64,000 nt of DNA from Bacteroidales bacterium (GCA_017516865.1 JAFXAU010000025.1:82069-146068); one strand, 5' to 3'; positions 37,301-46,452 are shown, counted from the stretch's first letter. Numbers and translations: made by a program. Notes: generated from the sequence alone by a model not told the origin.

Positions 37301-39496
37301 GATGAATTTACAACGGCTGCCGGTTACGAAGAAGGCACTGAATGGCAACCGGCAACTGACGATAAATTCACACTGAAGATGTCGGGAATGGCGAACTTCA
37401 CGGGATATGTTCAATTGCACATGGCCGATGTCCGCGAAGAGGTTGGATGGTTCAAGGAATTTTCAACCGCTCCTGAACGCATTTACGTGAAAGAAGGCGA
37501 ACGTTTCGAGGTAGAACGTGAATTTGTGGTTAAGACTATTACCACAGGAAATATCGAAATGCTTACTCCAAAATTGCACATGGTTTGTATCGGACAGCCG
37601 ACTTCGAGCCAAGACGGTTTCGACAATACGGTTAAAAAGACATTGTCGCTCACAAAATACGAAATGAAATATGTTCCGTTCGTACAGGAATTAGTTGCCA
37701 CATGGGATTCCTACACTGGTAACGACACCGACCTTGACGGTATTTCTGATTTATGGAACGGAAACAAGTATGTTTTTGAACATTATAATAATGTTGGCGA
37801 TTCGTATGAATTCCAGATGTCTGGGTTCTCGACTTTTACGGGAACTGTAAAATTCTGGATGATTAACTGGGGTGTTAATGGCCAGACATGGAACGAAATA
37901 GCAAAACCGTCGCCATTATTCAATGTTACCGCAGGCGAAGAATATAATTTTACATGGACGTTTGATGTAACGGAGGATGAATGGGTTGTAGGTAACGGTG
38001 CTGCTTCGGCTCTTCATTACCAATTCATGCCTTCTACAACTTCTACAAAAGAAGATTTCGACAATTCAGTGGAAATGAAACTGTTTGTGAACAGATATTC
38101 TCAAACGTATGTTCCTGTTGAGACAGTGCAAGCAGGCTATATTTATCTCTATAATGTATATTCTGACACATTGAAGATATATTTGCCAAATTCAGAAGTA
38201 CTTTCATCAACATACGGCAGTCCTATCACATACGAAATTGTCAGTTCAAATACAAGTGTTCCTGCCTACATCTCGAACGACACGTTGTATGTTAAATCTA
38301 TCGAAGATGACCGCTCGAAAAGCATAGAAATAAAATTGAAGGGAACTATAGAGAACGGTTCGTCTGAAACGGGGACTATAGCGGTATTTGCACAAGATGA
38401 GTATTGGGAGTGGAAGAGTGTCCGTGCAAACGATACGTTGGCGTTGTATGTGCCAAACGAATATATATTCTCAAATATGAATGGAACAGGATTCCCGACA
38501 AGGTATCGGATGTCGTATGACGAGACAGACATTCCTGTTGCTTTCTCAAACGATACGTTGTATGTAACGCCGTCGAAAGAGCATTTTGACAAATCAGTTG
38601 AGGTTATAATAAAAGGCTACTATAGCAATGGCTCTATTCTTGGTGAAAAATTGCACATTTATATCGAACACGATTCCATTGTTCCGAATCCAGAAATCGC
38701 TCTTGTTACGGTTAGCCAAACAACAGGGAAGAATCTTGTAGTATGGCAGAAATTTGATACCGACAAAATTGATCACTATAATATTTACCGCGAGGGCGAA
38801 GTGGCAGGAAAATACGAAAAAATAGCCGAAGTTCCATATTCCGAAACAAGTGTTTACGAAGACCTCGAAGCAGATCCTGTCGTTCAACCATGGCGATATG
38901 GCATTACCGCCACCCCAACCGACGACCGATATAGTGAAACAGAAATGATTAGTGTACACAAAACGCTGCATTTGCAACAGAACCAAGGTTTGGGGGGCGT
39001 TATCAATCTTTCGTGGAATGAATACAAAGGTATTGATTATTCTACGTATAAAATAATCAGAAAGTCGGTAGTTCGTAATGTAGAAACTATAGATACGATA
39101 GCAACTATTCCGTCGAATCTTACTACGTATACCGATATTAAACCGGCAAAAGGAACGCAAGCATATTATGTCGCAATAGAACTTCCTCAGACAATCGATC
39201 CGAATGTGCTGCTGAAGTCAGAAAATGGTCCATTCTTGTTGGCTATTTCAAATATAGCCGAGGTGGAAATCGACCCGACGGCGGTTTCGGAAGTTCAGGA
39301 CGACAATGTGGAAATCCGTGTAACAGGTCGTGTTATTACGATAAAGAATGCCGAAAACGGGGCAAAAGTGTATGACGTTTCGGGACGTTTGGTCGCTGCA
39401 TCCGACGTTGCTCCTGTTCAACAGGTTGAGGTGGCGAAAGCTGGCGTTTATTTCGTGAAAATTGGCGACAATGTGTTTAAGGTAGTTCTAAATTAA
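34343..39496 (+). CDS. Large T9SS cargo with internal repeats (1717 aa)
   Basis: Signal peptide (about 1-19), then three related beta-rich repeats of about 135 residues (about 20-410; type YNVKINDANFV ... VTVEGYF), four repeats of about 135 residues starting near 421, 555, 688 and 826 (LGGPSSVYGSFYTANNGVQ type), two segments with Ca-binding-like DxDxDG motifs (near 975 and 1130), and a C-terminal module shared with the 2090-aa protein (from about 1449) ending in a T9SS sorting domain (about 1650-1717). Repeat units 1 and 3 are almost identical at DNA level. An exported surface role is inferred; no enzyme domain is seen. Confidence 0.88.
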   Translation: MKRAFYSLMMFLSGLFASAATYNVKINDANFVISAEYPNVDITSQVGDLLQVGDKVIVTVEGYFDYNVNVRLLTIADNSEEANWYKMLTEWNGVELGTATVGEKFSESYEFTITEDAVTTDKYIVQISLGFNSILEEKQCQENGGIVTLSHLVPGATAYNVLINDFDFDCSSDNDIDISSQIGELLKIGDEVNVTVEGYFSAKVTGVGICGIVDGSEAASWWTPLTEMDYALSTVIGSSTEVGEKFSASYVFEIIEDAVSSEVYKLRLCPKVPIQAGDNVTLRPTDEPDPEGETYTIDITSTVFSNDGNGSNYMAQFPFVTESTTLKKNDKVVVTFDGSFSQDMNGINFMIFDGNWSEVLGWTAKSLFVSTNENIVTSYEFNIKNNYETDNYYVAVFVEGYDENVELKFTKTGDINNEYEYLGGPSSVYGSFYTANNGVQTKVQLGEDGSQVLFCLGSDDKGYYFVSGTKTANEIVNSTAAETRFSVSSENGDDNDFNYASNKVYVMIGGVYGFKNKNAQGTVTVVDIDEETDDVTVKVEKATGSGEDFSDKLVYLGGPMSSLGSFFTADNGVQTKSQLGDDASKVVFCFSSYDGNVIMSGTASPNEIVSSQASETKFVAMSEASMSAFKALIETDFTETSVAVIEGSVFAFKNEYATGFFKVGNIDGDLQMKLYMETKFDQPGDYEYLGGPSSVYGSFYTANNGVQTKVQLGEDGSQVLFCLGFNDGSYSIMSGTESANEIVKSQALETRFDIIGDLEVLNYLTPMDYRFTRLAIEEGGLYAFINKQVKGYFSVVEIQENTQTVVIDAHVEEISGEDFPNKQALLGGASSMYGSFYTADKGVQTKAQLGDDASQVLFAMLMGSEGNCTAMSGTLSANEIVKSQASETKFALMRATGLSGYSLLSPSDFTQTSVSLDGGANGYAFSNKNASGFFTVNYIDLETETISLFVYLETNVVKTFETSYAEWDGTVDIDNDGISDQWENDFDEFTTAAGYEEGTEWQPATDDKFTLKMSGMANFTGYVQLHMADVREEVGWFKEFSTAPERIYVKEGERFEVEREFVVKTITTGNIEMLTPKLHMVCIGQPTSSQDGFDNTVKKTLSLTKYEMKYVPFVQELVATWDSYTGNDTDLDGISDLWNGNKYVFEHYNNVGDSYEFQMSGFSTFTGTVKFWMINWGVNGQTWNEIAKPSPLFNVTAGEEYNFTWTFDVTEDEWVVGNGAASALHYQFMPSTTSTKEDFDNSVEMKLFVNRYSQTYVPVETVQAGYIYLYNVYSDTLKIYLPNSEVLSSTYGSPITYEIVSSNTSVPAYISNDTLYVKSIEDDRSKSIEIKLKGTIENGSSETGTIAVFAQDEYWEWKSVRANDTLALYVPNEYIFSNMNGTGFPTRYRMSYDETDIPVAFSNDTLYVTPSKEHFDKSVEVIIKGYYSNGSILGEKLHIYIEHDSIVPNPEIALVTVSQTTGKNLVVWQKFDTDKIDHYNIYREGEVAGKYEKIAEVPYSETSVYEDLEADPVVQPWRYGITATPTDDRYSETEMISVHKTLHLQQNQGLGGVINLSWNEYKGIDYSTYKIIRKSVVRNVETIDTIATIPSNLTTYTDIKPAKGTQAYYVAIELPQTIDPNVLLKSENGPFLLAISNIAEVEIDPTAVSEVQDDNVEIRVTGRVITIKNAENGAKVYDVSGRLVAASDVAPVQQVEVAKAGVYFVKIGDNVFKVVLN

Positions 39497-39520
39497 ATAT
39501 ACTTTTTCATTCTTTTGGTG

Positions 39521-39548
39521 GAGACGTAGCAGCGCTACGTCTCTTTTT
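39521..39548 (+). terminator. Terminator after the 1717-aa cargo gene
   Basis: Stem GAGACGTAGC (39521-39530) / GCTACGTCTC (39534-39543), AGC loop, then TTTTTATTTG. Its arms resemble those of the 28-bp palindromes. Confidence 0.85.
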
Positions 39549-39550
39549 AT

Positions 39551-39579
39551 TTGCAAATTCGAAAAAAACTGTAATTTTG
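39551..39579 (+). promoter_or_regulatory. Promoter of rpiB-lutB
   Basis: TTG (39551-39553), 18 nt, TAATTTTG (39572-39579), 22 bp before the rpiB ATG. Confidence 0.6.
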
Positions 39580-39600
39580 TATTTATAAAAAAATGCAAAA

Positions 39601-40044
39601 ATGGATGATAAGACAATAGTGATGGCTGCCGACCATGCAGGCTATCAAATGAAGGAATACATCAAAAAACAATTGGTTCAGGAAGGTTATTCTCCTGTTG
39701 ATTACGGAACTGATTCTGATGAATCTGTCGATTATCCAGATTTTGCTCATAAAGTCGGCGAGGCTATCGAAAGCGGGGCATACTCAAGAGGATTGGTGTT
39801 CTGCGGTTCGGGCAATGGCGTGAACATGACGGTGAACAAGCACAAAGGTGTTCGTTCCGCATTGTGCTGGAACGAGGAAATTGCCCGTCTTGCCCGTGCA
39901 CATAACAATGCAAACGTGTGTGCTCTTCCGGCTCGTTTTATTCCTGCACAGGATGCGTGGAGAATTGTAAAAATGTTCTTGTCGAGTGAGTTCGAAGGCG
40001 GCCGCCACGAAAAACGCGTCGATAAGATAGAGATACAAAAATAG
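39601..40044 (+). CDS. rpiB: Ribose 5-phosphate isomerase B
   Basis: A 147-residue enzyme of the non-oxidative pentose phosphate pathway (RpiB/LacAB fold). Motifs: MAADHAGYQMKE, DYGTDSDESVDYPDFA, GLVFCGSGNGVNMTVNKHKGVRSAL. Length is typical. lutB follows after 6 bp. Confidence 0.96.
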   Translation: MDDKTIVMAADHAGYQMKEYIKKQLVQEGYSPVDYGTDSDESVDYPDFAHKVGEAIESGAYSRGLVFCGSGNGVNMTVNKHKGVRSALCWNEEIARLARAHNNANVCALPARFIPAQDAWRIVKMFLSSEFEGGRHEKRVDKIEIQK

Positions 40045-40050
40045 AGTAGT

Positions 40051-41433
40051 ATGTCAACCGAAAAAGCAAAAAAGTTTCAACTCGATGCCGCTCGGGTCGC
40101 TTTTGACGAAAAGCACCGAAAGACCATCCGTTTCAACATGGGTAAGTATTACGCCGCCGTTGCTAAAGGCAAGGCACGTTACGAAAGTTTCGAGGCAACG
40201 CGCGACAAGGCCGCGGCTATAAAAAGACATACGCTCGAACATTTGTCGGAATATCTTCAACAGTTCGAAAAGAATTTCACTGCAAACGGCGGAACTGTCT
40301 TGTGGGCACGTACTGCCGACGATGCAATTGCATATATCACAAAGATTTTTCAAGAAAACAACGTCAAATCCATTGTCAAAAGTAAGTCAATGACAACGGA
40401 AGAGATTGAACTGAACGAGAATCTGAAGAAAATCGGCGTGGAATCTGTCGAAACCGATTTGGGCGAATACATTGTTCAACTAGCTGGCGAAAAACCATAT
40501 CATATCGTTACGCCTGCCATGCACAAGTCCAAAGCCGACGTTGCGGAATTATTCAACAAACATTTTGGGTTCCCGTTAGAAAGTTCTGCCGAGGAAATGA
40601 CAATGCTTGCCCGTGCAAAATTGCGTGAAAAATACCTTGCTGCCGATGCAGGCATTACAGGTGCTAATTTTATCGTGGCTGACAAGGGTGCAATTGCGGT
40701 GACCGAAAACGAAGGAAATGCCTTGATGTCGACTTCGTTTCCGAAAATTCAGATTGCCATTGCCGGGATTGAGAAAATAATTCCGTCGTTCAAGGATTTG
40801 GGGTTGTTTTGGCCGCACTTGGCTCAAAACGGCACGGGACAGCCTATAACGGCATATTCTTCTGTATTCAGCGGTCCGAAAAAAGATTCGGAATCGCACG
40901 GACCGGAAAAAATGTATGTGATTTTGTTGGACAACGGTCGTACAAAAATATATAAACAAGACACGTTCCGTGTTGCACTTTCGTGCATTCGTTGCGGAGC
41001 ATGCCTGAACGCCTGTCCGATTTATAAGAACATTGGCGGTTACACATACGACACGACATATCAAGGTCCTATCGGAACGGTGATTTCGCCTCATTTAAAA
41101 GGATTCGACCAGTTGTCGCACCTTTGTACGGCGTGCTCTTTGTGTGCAAATTGTGCAAGCGTCTGCCCAGTGAAAATGCCGTTGAACGATTTGATTTTGG
41201 AAAACAGAAAATTGGCGGTTGAAGGCGGATATTTCTCATCGTTGGAAAAACCTATCGTTGGTGGATTTACGTTCTTCACCAAATCTGCAGGACGAATGGA
41301 CTGTGTTGGCGGAGGAATGAAAAACCTTGCCGCAAAATGTTTAGGGAAAAACGTGTGGGGTTCAAAACGCCAGTTCCCGAAATTTGCAAAGAAATCGTTC
41401 AGGAAATTACGTTACTGGCAACAACAGAAATAA
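40051..41433 (+). CDS. lutB: LutB-like LUD-domain iron-sulfur protein
   Basis: A 460-residue protein with an N-terminal LUD domain (about 55-300; SKSMTTEEIELNENL and GITGANFIVADKGAIAVTENEGN are signatures) and two 4Fe-4S motifs: CIRCGACLNACPIYKNIGG and CTACSLCANCASVCPVKMP. In LutABC it belongs to lactate oxidation. Here neither lutA nor lutC is adjacent; instead it shares an mRNA with rpiB. Lactate as substrate is therefore an inference from family only. Confidence 0.9.
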   Translation: MSTEKAKKFQLDAARVAFDEKHRKTIRFNMGKYYAAVAKGKARYESFEATRDKAAAIKRHTLEHLSEYLQQFEKNFTANGGTVLWARTADDAIAYITKIFQENNVKSIVKSKSMTTEEIELNENLKKIGVESVETDLGEYIVQLAGEKPYHIVTPAMHKSKADVAELFNKHFGFPLESSAEEMTMLARAKLREKYLAADAGITGANFIVADKGAIAVTENEGNALMSTSFPKIQIAIAGIEKIIPSFKDLGLFWPHLAQNGTGQPITAYSSVFSGPKKDSESHGPEKMYVILLDNGRTKIYKQDTFRVALSCIRCGACLNACPIYKNIGGYTYDTTYQGPIGTVISPHLKGFDQLSHLCTACSLCANCASVCPVKMPLNDLILENRKLAVEGGYFSSLEKPIVGGFTFFTKSAGRMDCVGGGMKNLAAKCLGKNVWGSKRQFPKFAKKSFRKLRYWQQQK

Positions 41434-41454
41434 AAAAAGGAGACTCGCATCTCC
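41432..41454 (-). terminator. Intrinsic terminator of small RNA copy B
   Basis: On the minus strand GGAGAT / GTCTCC with a GCGA (GNRA) tetraloop, followed by seven T. It overlaps the lutB stop codon on the other strand, just as copy A's terminator overlaps the nuclease stop. Confidence 0.75.
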
Positions 41455-41553
41455 TCTTTCTGCTTCACTTGCCGTAGCCGTGGAACATTCCGAACTTAAT
41501 CGGCTGCTGCTCGAATGGTTCAGGGCTTACGCCTTTATGTTGATACATAAGAA
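41432..41553 (-). ncRNA. Candidate structured small RNA, copy B (or leaderless micro-ORF)
   Basis: Homologue of 8754-8880 on the opposite strand and of the same length. The 5' half, including the first two stem-loops, is identical; the third stem-loop (CCGA/TCGG) has one loop change. In the fourth, the C(TACG)G tetraloop is kept while extra bases are present on both arms (GGC on one side, GCAA on the other), lengthening the stem. A 27-codon frame from ATG 41548 to TGA 41465 begins MYQHKGVSPEPFEQQPIKFG; its 3' part differs from copy A because of the indels, yet TGAAGCA after the stop is still conserved. This favours RNA over peptide. Confidence 0.6.
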
Positions 41554-41558
41554 CGACG

Positions 41559-41589
41559 CAAATATACAACCATTTTCCCTGGTTGTCAA
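41559..41589 (-). promoter_or_regulatory. Promoter of small RNA copy B
   Basis: TTG (41589-41587), 20 nt, TATATTTG (41566-41559) on the minus strand. The spacer differs from copy A in its middle but keeps the boxes. Confidence 0.85.
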
Positions 41590-41654
41590 TGGATAATTCC
41601 ATAATTTTTTGTGGCAAAATTCGTTCATTCACCCCAAAATTCATATTTCATTCA

Positions 41655-41684
41655 TGTAGAGACGCGATTAATCGCGTCTCTACA
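41655..41684. repeat. 28-bp palindrome, copy 4
   Basis: Same 28-nt sequence as 8386-8413, here extended to 30 nt by a T/A pair. It lies in the intergenic stretch between small RNA copy B and the 1360-aa gene. The rest of 41600-41790 is AT-rich and shows no gene. Confidence 0.9.
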
Positions 41685-41793
41685 ACATCCTATAACACAA
41701 TATTTTACAAAGCACCCCCTCGCATTTCCCAACTCAAAACTCATAACCAATAACCCCTAACCACAGTATTTCCTCTCTTTTTTACTCAAATGC

Positions 41794-41824
41794 TTGACAT
41801 TTATTTTTTTATACACTAATTTTG
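41794..41824 (+). promoter_or_regulatory. Promoter of the 1360-aa cargo gene
   Basis: TTG (41794-41796), 20 nt, TAATTTTG (41817-41824), 33 bp before the ATG. Confidence 0.75.
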
Positions 41825-41857
41825 CACGATATAGTTTTTAACGTAAACTAACTGAAA

Positions 41858-44800
41858 ATGAAACAGTTCGGTGTAATATTAGCAGCGATGCTCTTTGCTG
41901 TTTCCTCTGCCTTTGCAGATGGGACTAAGCAATTTATGCCGAATGCAGGAACAGACGAGGATAACCCAACTCCGAAAGGAATAACATACCTTTCTATTGC
42001 GGCACAAGAAGGCGGTAATGGTCCATCTCGACCATTTGCACGATACAACCATACAGGGAGGGCAACTGCATTAGGTGCAACAGACGATGCAAGTTGCGAA
42101 GAACCTCACCGCCTTCATATTCGTATAATAGATCCTGAACATGAAAAAATCCATTTCGGATTCGGAGAAAAGACAGCATCGGGAACGTTAAAATTCCGAA
42201 TTAAAGATCCTACGGGTAAAATTGTGTTTGCTGAACGCGATGTTCCTACTTCTGGCACTGGATATATTGGGAGTGGGCATGATGGAGCAAGTTATAAAAA
42301 AGCTTATTTTGGTCCGAAATCAGTTGACTCGAGAGGGTACGACTATTTGGAATTAGATCCGGAAATGGACGGTGATTATTATATAGAATTTGATAATGGT
42401 TCAAATATTGGCTCTACTACAGGAAACACTGCAATTAGTTTGAAACTATTCGATATTACAGTCGTAAAAGATGGGAAAGCGGAAAACGGTCGTGTTTGGT
42501 CTCGAGCGTGGGGTTTGAATACTAATGGAACAAATCACGAGACGTATACGACATTTTATACTATGTCAACCGACCATTACCTTTCGAAGGTTTATATGGG
42601 TGGTTTTCAGCCGTATCAGTTTGTAATTGCTTGTAATTCCTATGGTTCTATAAATACTAAAAATTGCGAGGAAGACAGAAAATCGTTATATACAACCGAC
42701 GTTCCTTTCAATCAGATTCCAGAGTATCAGGTATTTTTAACTAAGCCCGATCCTGCATATTGGGGCACGGCAAAAATTCCGAATGTGCCAGATAAATTGA
42801 CCTTTGCCGGCGATGCAATGACCTGTGAGGATTTGATATTTGTGGTACAATTGCTCTACAATGAAAATGCAACGTTGGAACTTTACCTTGACACGAACGA
42901 TGATGGTATTGGGGATAAAGTAATTGCGGCACTACTTGAAGCCAAAGCAATAGAGAATAGAGGATTTCATTATCCATGGAAAGATAGGACGCAATTACAA
43001 GATACATGTTCTACGTGTGACACCAGTTGGCATGGAGAAGGAATCGGTTGGGGGAAATATTTTTACAATCCAGCTGCCGAGGGTTGTGCTCGTAGATATA
43101 CTTTATCGTTGTTTGACCAGTCATATTCATACGAATACATTGCAACTGCTCTCGACCACAGTACATACACAGACATAGACAGAGTTAACCCAGGAGATTC
43201 TTTAAGAACTATCCCGACTGTTACGGGAAGCGAAGGAAGTTTGCCAGGATTCTCCTTGACTTATCCCATTGGTACGGAACAAAACCCTGTTCTTATCACT
43301 TCCGCAAGTGAGTTGGATTTATTGGCAGGTGCACTTTCTTCGGAAAACGGAAGTTATAGTCAATGTATTGAAAACTTCTTCCATTATTGGGAAGATGGAG
43401 AGGAAAAATTTGCAAAATATTGCTATGAAATTCGACAAGATACAGGTAGCAATGCGGGTTTTAAAAACACCTATTTTTATATCACAGCACCGTCAGGAAC
43501 AATTACTTTAGATGATTCATGGGATGGAATAGGAAAACTTTCTAAAGATACAGTTGCACCATTTAGAGGTCATATCCGTGCAGGGCGATATATGCCCAAT
43601 CCAACATCAGACAATTTAAATGAAACTACCGCATTACATGCAGGAGACCAAGATACCATTACAATAAATGGTTCGATTGGTTTATTTGCTTACTGCGATG
43701 GTGCAACAATTGAAAATATTCATGTAAAAGGAAGTATTACAGATGCTACAGGGACGACAGATGATCCCACCAATATTTCAAGTTATTATGGTGTTGGAGC
43801 TATTTGTGATTATGCATTAAACACTACGTTTTCTCATTGTACAAACGCTTGTAAAATAGAAATAGACGAAGATAATGAGTCGACGTGTACGGGAGGAATA
43901 GTTGGTTACGGTGAAAATATTATTGTAGATTCATGTTCAAATTATGGCATAATTAATACTATTGCTCCTTCATGGGGTAAAGAAAATTACTCGGGTGGAA
44001 TTGTCGGTATGGCACTTGGTACTTCTACAATCAATTATTGTTACAACGTATCGAATGTGAAAAATAAGGGTTACACAGGAGGTATTGTCGGTGGTTCTAT
44101 AGGTGCAACTGTTTCTAATTGTAAAAATGCGGGATATGTAGAGGCAACACCTGCTCCATCTGGGTTGATCGGAACTGCAACTTATGGTGGAGGTATTGCA
44201 GGATATCAAATGTCGAATATGAACGTTATTTCTTGTTTAAATTCCGGAACAGTCACAGCCGATTATTGCGCAGGAATATGTTATACAGAACCAGATTTAA
44301 CAATTTCATATTGTATGAACGAAGGAGGATTATACGGAGAGATAGATGAGTGCGCCATAACTGGCTCTGGAAATGATGACACGCACATCATATCTTCAAT
44401 TTCCACCAATAATCCAGCCCAATATATTAATGGAAGTGACACTACAGAAATAACATCTGAAAATAAAGCAAGTATTTACGCAACTTTAGAATCAATTGAT
44501 GCAAGTCCATTCTATGTAGACGAAAATTCTGGAGATTTGAAAATGAGCAACATAGAGTGTTGTGGACGAGTTTTTCGGCAGGAAGATGCTGGTCGTTTGT
44601 TCAATAGTAACACCACATTCTATATTAAATGGGACGGCAAAGACAGCGAAGGAGACTGTGTCACTGGCGATGTTACGGTAAGTTACCAGAAAAACTCTGG
44701 CGTAACCCACTTCCCGTTCTATGATCCAGAAAACAACAAAGAACAAGGTTTGGTAGTTTATCGTTTATCGCCTATTCAAGATAGTATATTGAATGCGAGT

Positions 44801-45940
44801 CCATTGGTAGAATCGGGTTCGTATGCGAACAAATATGGTTATCAACGTTTGCCCAAAAACTATTTCCAAGAATCTAATTATGACGAAAAGGAAATGGGAA
44901 TAGAATTAAAGTTGTTTTGGGATGACACAAAGCTTTCGACAGGTTCGTCATGTACTCGTGAGATTGCTAATGGTTACCTTTTTGGGGAATCTGCAACTAC
45001 GCCAGCAACGTATAAGGAATATCATGCTTTCACGTCGAAAAAAGATGCACAAAAAAATTGTTTAAATGGTGCGTATAGTTCAACAACAAGCGGCTGGACA
45101 AGATATTATATATGTGAAAATCTAAAAGCAGGTGGAAAATCTTCATATAAATTAAAAGTACAAACTTCGAGTGGATCAAGTGCTTGTCTTGGCATCAGTA
45201 ATTTGGGAAGTAGCAGTGTTTGGGATAAAGAACCTAATGCTTCAAAAGCTGACAGATTAGGTGGATACTATGGCTCACAAGCAGGCGGACATTTGTTCCC
45301 TATAGATAATTTCGGAAACAAAAATATTATGAACACGTGGTGGAACGGCGTGGAAGTAAAACAACTTGTTCCATTGAAATTATATGAAAACGAACCAGCT
45401 GTTCTTATGCCAATAGAACTTACGCTGTGGACTGCCACAAATTTGGAAGAATCGGTATTGTTGGAATGGACAACGGCATCGGAAGAAAACAATGATTATT
45501 TCGCAATAGAACGTTCAATCGATGGCGTTACGTGGAAGGTTCTTGGCAACGTGGGCGGAGCAGGTACAACCAGTGCAACGCACTACTATTCGTTCGAGGA
45601 TACAAAACCTGTTTCGGGCATTTCGTACTACCGCCTTAAACAAGTGGACTTCAACGGCGAGTACACTTATTCGAGCGTTAAGTGCATCAACCGTCCTGCC
45701 AATGCAGACAAAATGTATAAGGCATACGTAAATAAAGACATAGACGCCTTCATCGTTCAAGGCGAAGAAATTGCAGCATGCAACATCGAGGTTTACAACA
45801 ACCTCGGCGTTAAGATGACAAACCTTTCGTTTAACCCAATTTCAACAGACAAGGTTGTCATCAACGTAGGACAACTGCCAATTGGAACATATTTCATCAA
45901 AATCTGCAACGGTTCCAAGTCGGTGGTAAAATCATGGTAA
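41858..45940 (+). CDS. T9SS cargo with GLUG-type repeats (1360 aa)
   Basis: Signal peptide (about 1-20, ending SSAFA). An unrecognised N-terminal half follows; residues about 615-870 hold GLUG-like repeats (GGIVGYGENIIVDSCSNYG, SGGIVGMA, TGGIVGGS, YGGGIAGY), as in M26 peptidases and bacterial adhesins. Near residue 1186 begins the widespread Bacteroidota segment ELTLWTATNLEESVLLEW, leading into a T9SS type A sorting domain (about 1275-1360; NIEVYNNLGVKM and IGTYFIKI). No catalytic motif is seen, so adhesion is a guess. Confidence 0.88.
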   Translation: MKQFGVILAAMLFAVSSAFADGTKQFMPNAGTDEDNPTPKGITYLSIAAQEGGNGPSRPFARYNHTGRATALGATDDASCEEPHRLHIRIIDPEHEKIHFGFGEKTASGTLKFRIKDPTGKIVFAERDVPTSGTGYIGSGHDGASYKKAYFGPKSVDSRGYDYLELDPEMDGDYYIEFDNGSNIGSTTGNTAISLKLFDITVVKDGKAENGRVWSRAWGLNTNGTNHETYTTFYTMSTDHYLSKVYMGGFQPYQFVIACNSYGSINTKNCEEDRKSLYTTDVPFNQIPEYQVFLTKPDPAYWGTAKIPNVPDKLTFAGDAMTCEDLIFVVQLLYNENATLELYLDTNDDGIGDKVIAALLEAKAIENRGFHYPWKDRTQLQDTCSTCDTSWHGEGIGWGKYFYNPAAEGCARRYTLSLFDQSYSYEYIATALDHSTYTDIDRVNPGDSLRTIPTVTGSEGSLPGFSLTYPIGTEQNPVLITSASELDLLAGALSSENGSYSQCIENFFHYWEDGEEKFAKYCYEIRQDTGSNAGFKNTYFYITAPSGTITLDDSWDGIGKLSKDTVAPFRGHIRAGRYMPNPTSDNLNETTALHAGDQDTITINGSIGLFAYCDGATIENIHVKGSITDATGTTDDPTNISSYYGVGAICDYALNTTFSHCTNACKIEIDEDNESTCTGGIVGYGENIIVDSCSNYGIINTIAPSWGKENYSGGIVGMALGTSTINYCYNVSNVKNKGYTGGIVGGSIGATVSNCKNAGYVEATPAPSGLIGTATYGGGIAGYQMSNMNVISCLNSGTVTADYCAGICYTEPDLTISYCMNEGGLYGEIDECAITGSGNDDTHIISSISTNNPAQYINGSDTTEITSENKASIYATLESIDASPFYVDENSGDLKMSNIECCGRVFRQEDAGRLFNSNTTFYIKWDGKDSEGDCVTGDVTVSYQKNSGVTHFPFYDPENNKEQGLVVYRLSPIQDSILNASPLVESGSYANKYGYQRLPKNYFQESNYDEKEMGIELKLFWDDTKLSTGSSCTREIANGYLFGESATTPATYKEYHAFTSKKDAQKNCLNGAYSSTTSGWTRYYICENLKAGGKSSYKLKVQTSSGSSACLGISNLGSSSVWDKEPNASKADRLGGYYGSQAGGHLFPIDNFGNKNIMNTWWNGVEVKQLVPLKLYENEPAVLMPIELTLWTATNLEESVLLEWTTASEENNDYFAIERSIDGVTWKVLGNVGGAGTTSATHYYSFEDTKPVSGISYYRLKQVDFNGEYTYSSVKCINRPANADKMYKAYVNKDIDAFIVQGEEIAACNIEVYNNLGVKMTNLSFNPISTDKVVINVGQLPIGTYFIKICNGSKSVVKSW

Positions 45941-45960
45941 AAACAGATTTTTTCGGAATT

Positions 45961-46452
45961 ATAGCTTTTAATCTTGCAGAGTATAGACTCTATTCTGTTC
46001 CATTTCTTTTTGTGGAAAAAGAAACGGAACCCAAAGAAAAGCCACCGACGTACCTGCTTGGCTAAAAATCAACGTCGTTCCGCTAAAAGAATAAAATTGC
46101 CGCTCCACACAATCCCAACGCAGGGCAATGCTATTCTTTTTTAACGCTGCACTTTGTTGATTTTCTATACGCCAACCAGCTAAGTCGGAAGATATTCTGC
46201 TCACGTAACGATAGCGTTGCGACTTTGCAGGCGAGCGTTAAGAAAATCTTTGAACGAAGCGTTAAGAACTCTCGGTTTGGCGGCGTTTGCTTGTGGGAGG
46301 TGCCATCCCCGAGAGTTTAGCGGAGAGAGAAGATTTTTAGCGAGAATGCAGCGTCGCCGGCGTTCTTTGGTTACTTTCTGTTGCTGTAGACAGAAAGTAA
46401 CAGAGGATTAAAAATCCTTATCGTCACGGTGGCTGGATTACAAATCCAGCCG
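45961..46452. repeat. Hairpin-rich intergenic repeat region
   Basis: About 500 bp without a supported gene. It holds an inverted repeat GTTACTTTCTG (46370-46380) / CAGAAAGTAAC (46391-46401), a 9-bp stem GGCTGGATT/AATCCAGCC with ACA loop (46432-46452) that may end the U32 transcript, and a CTCTCGG...CCGAGAG pair around 46270-46316. Short frames inside are shadows of these repeats. Confidence 0.6.

Noticed and set aside
46217..46411. 64-codon plus-strand frame in the intergenic region after the 1360-aa gene
   Set aside because: It only reads through hairpin repeats, has an atypical composition and no recognisable features.
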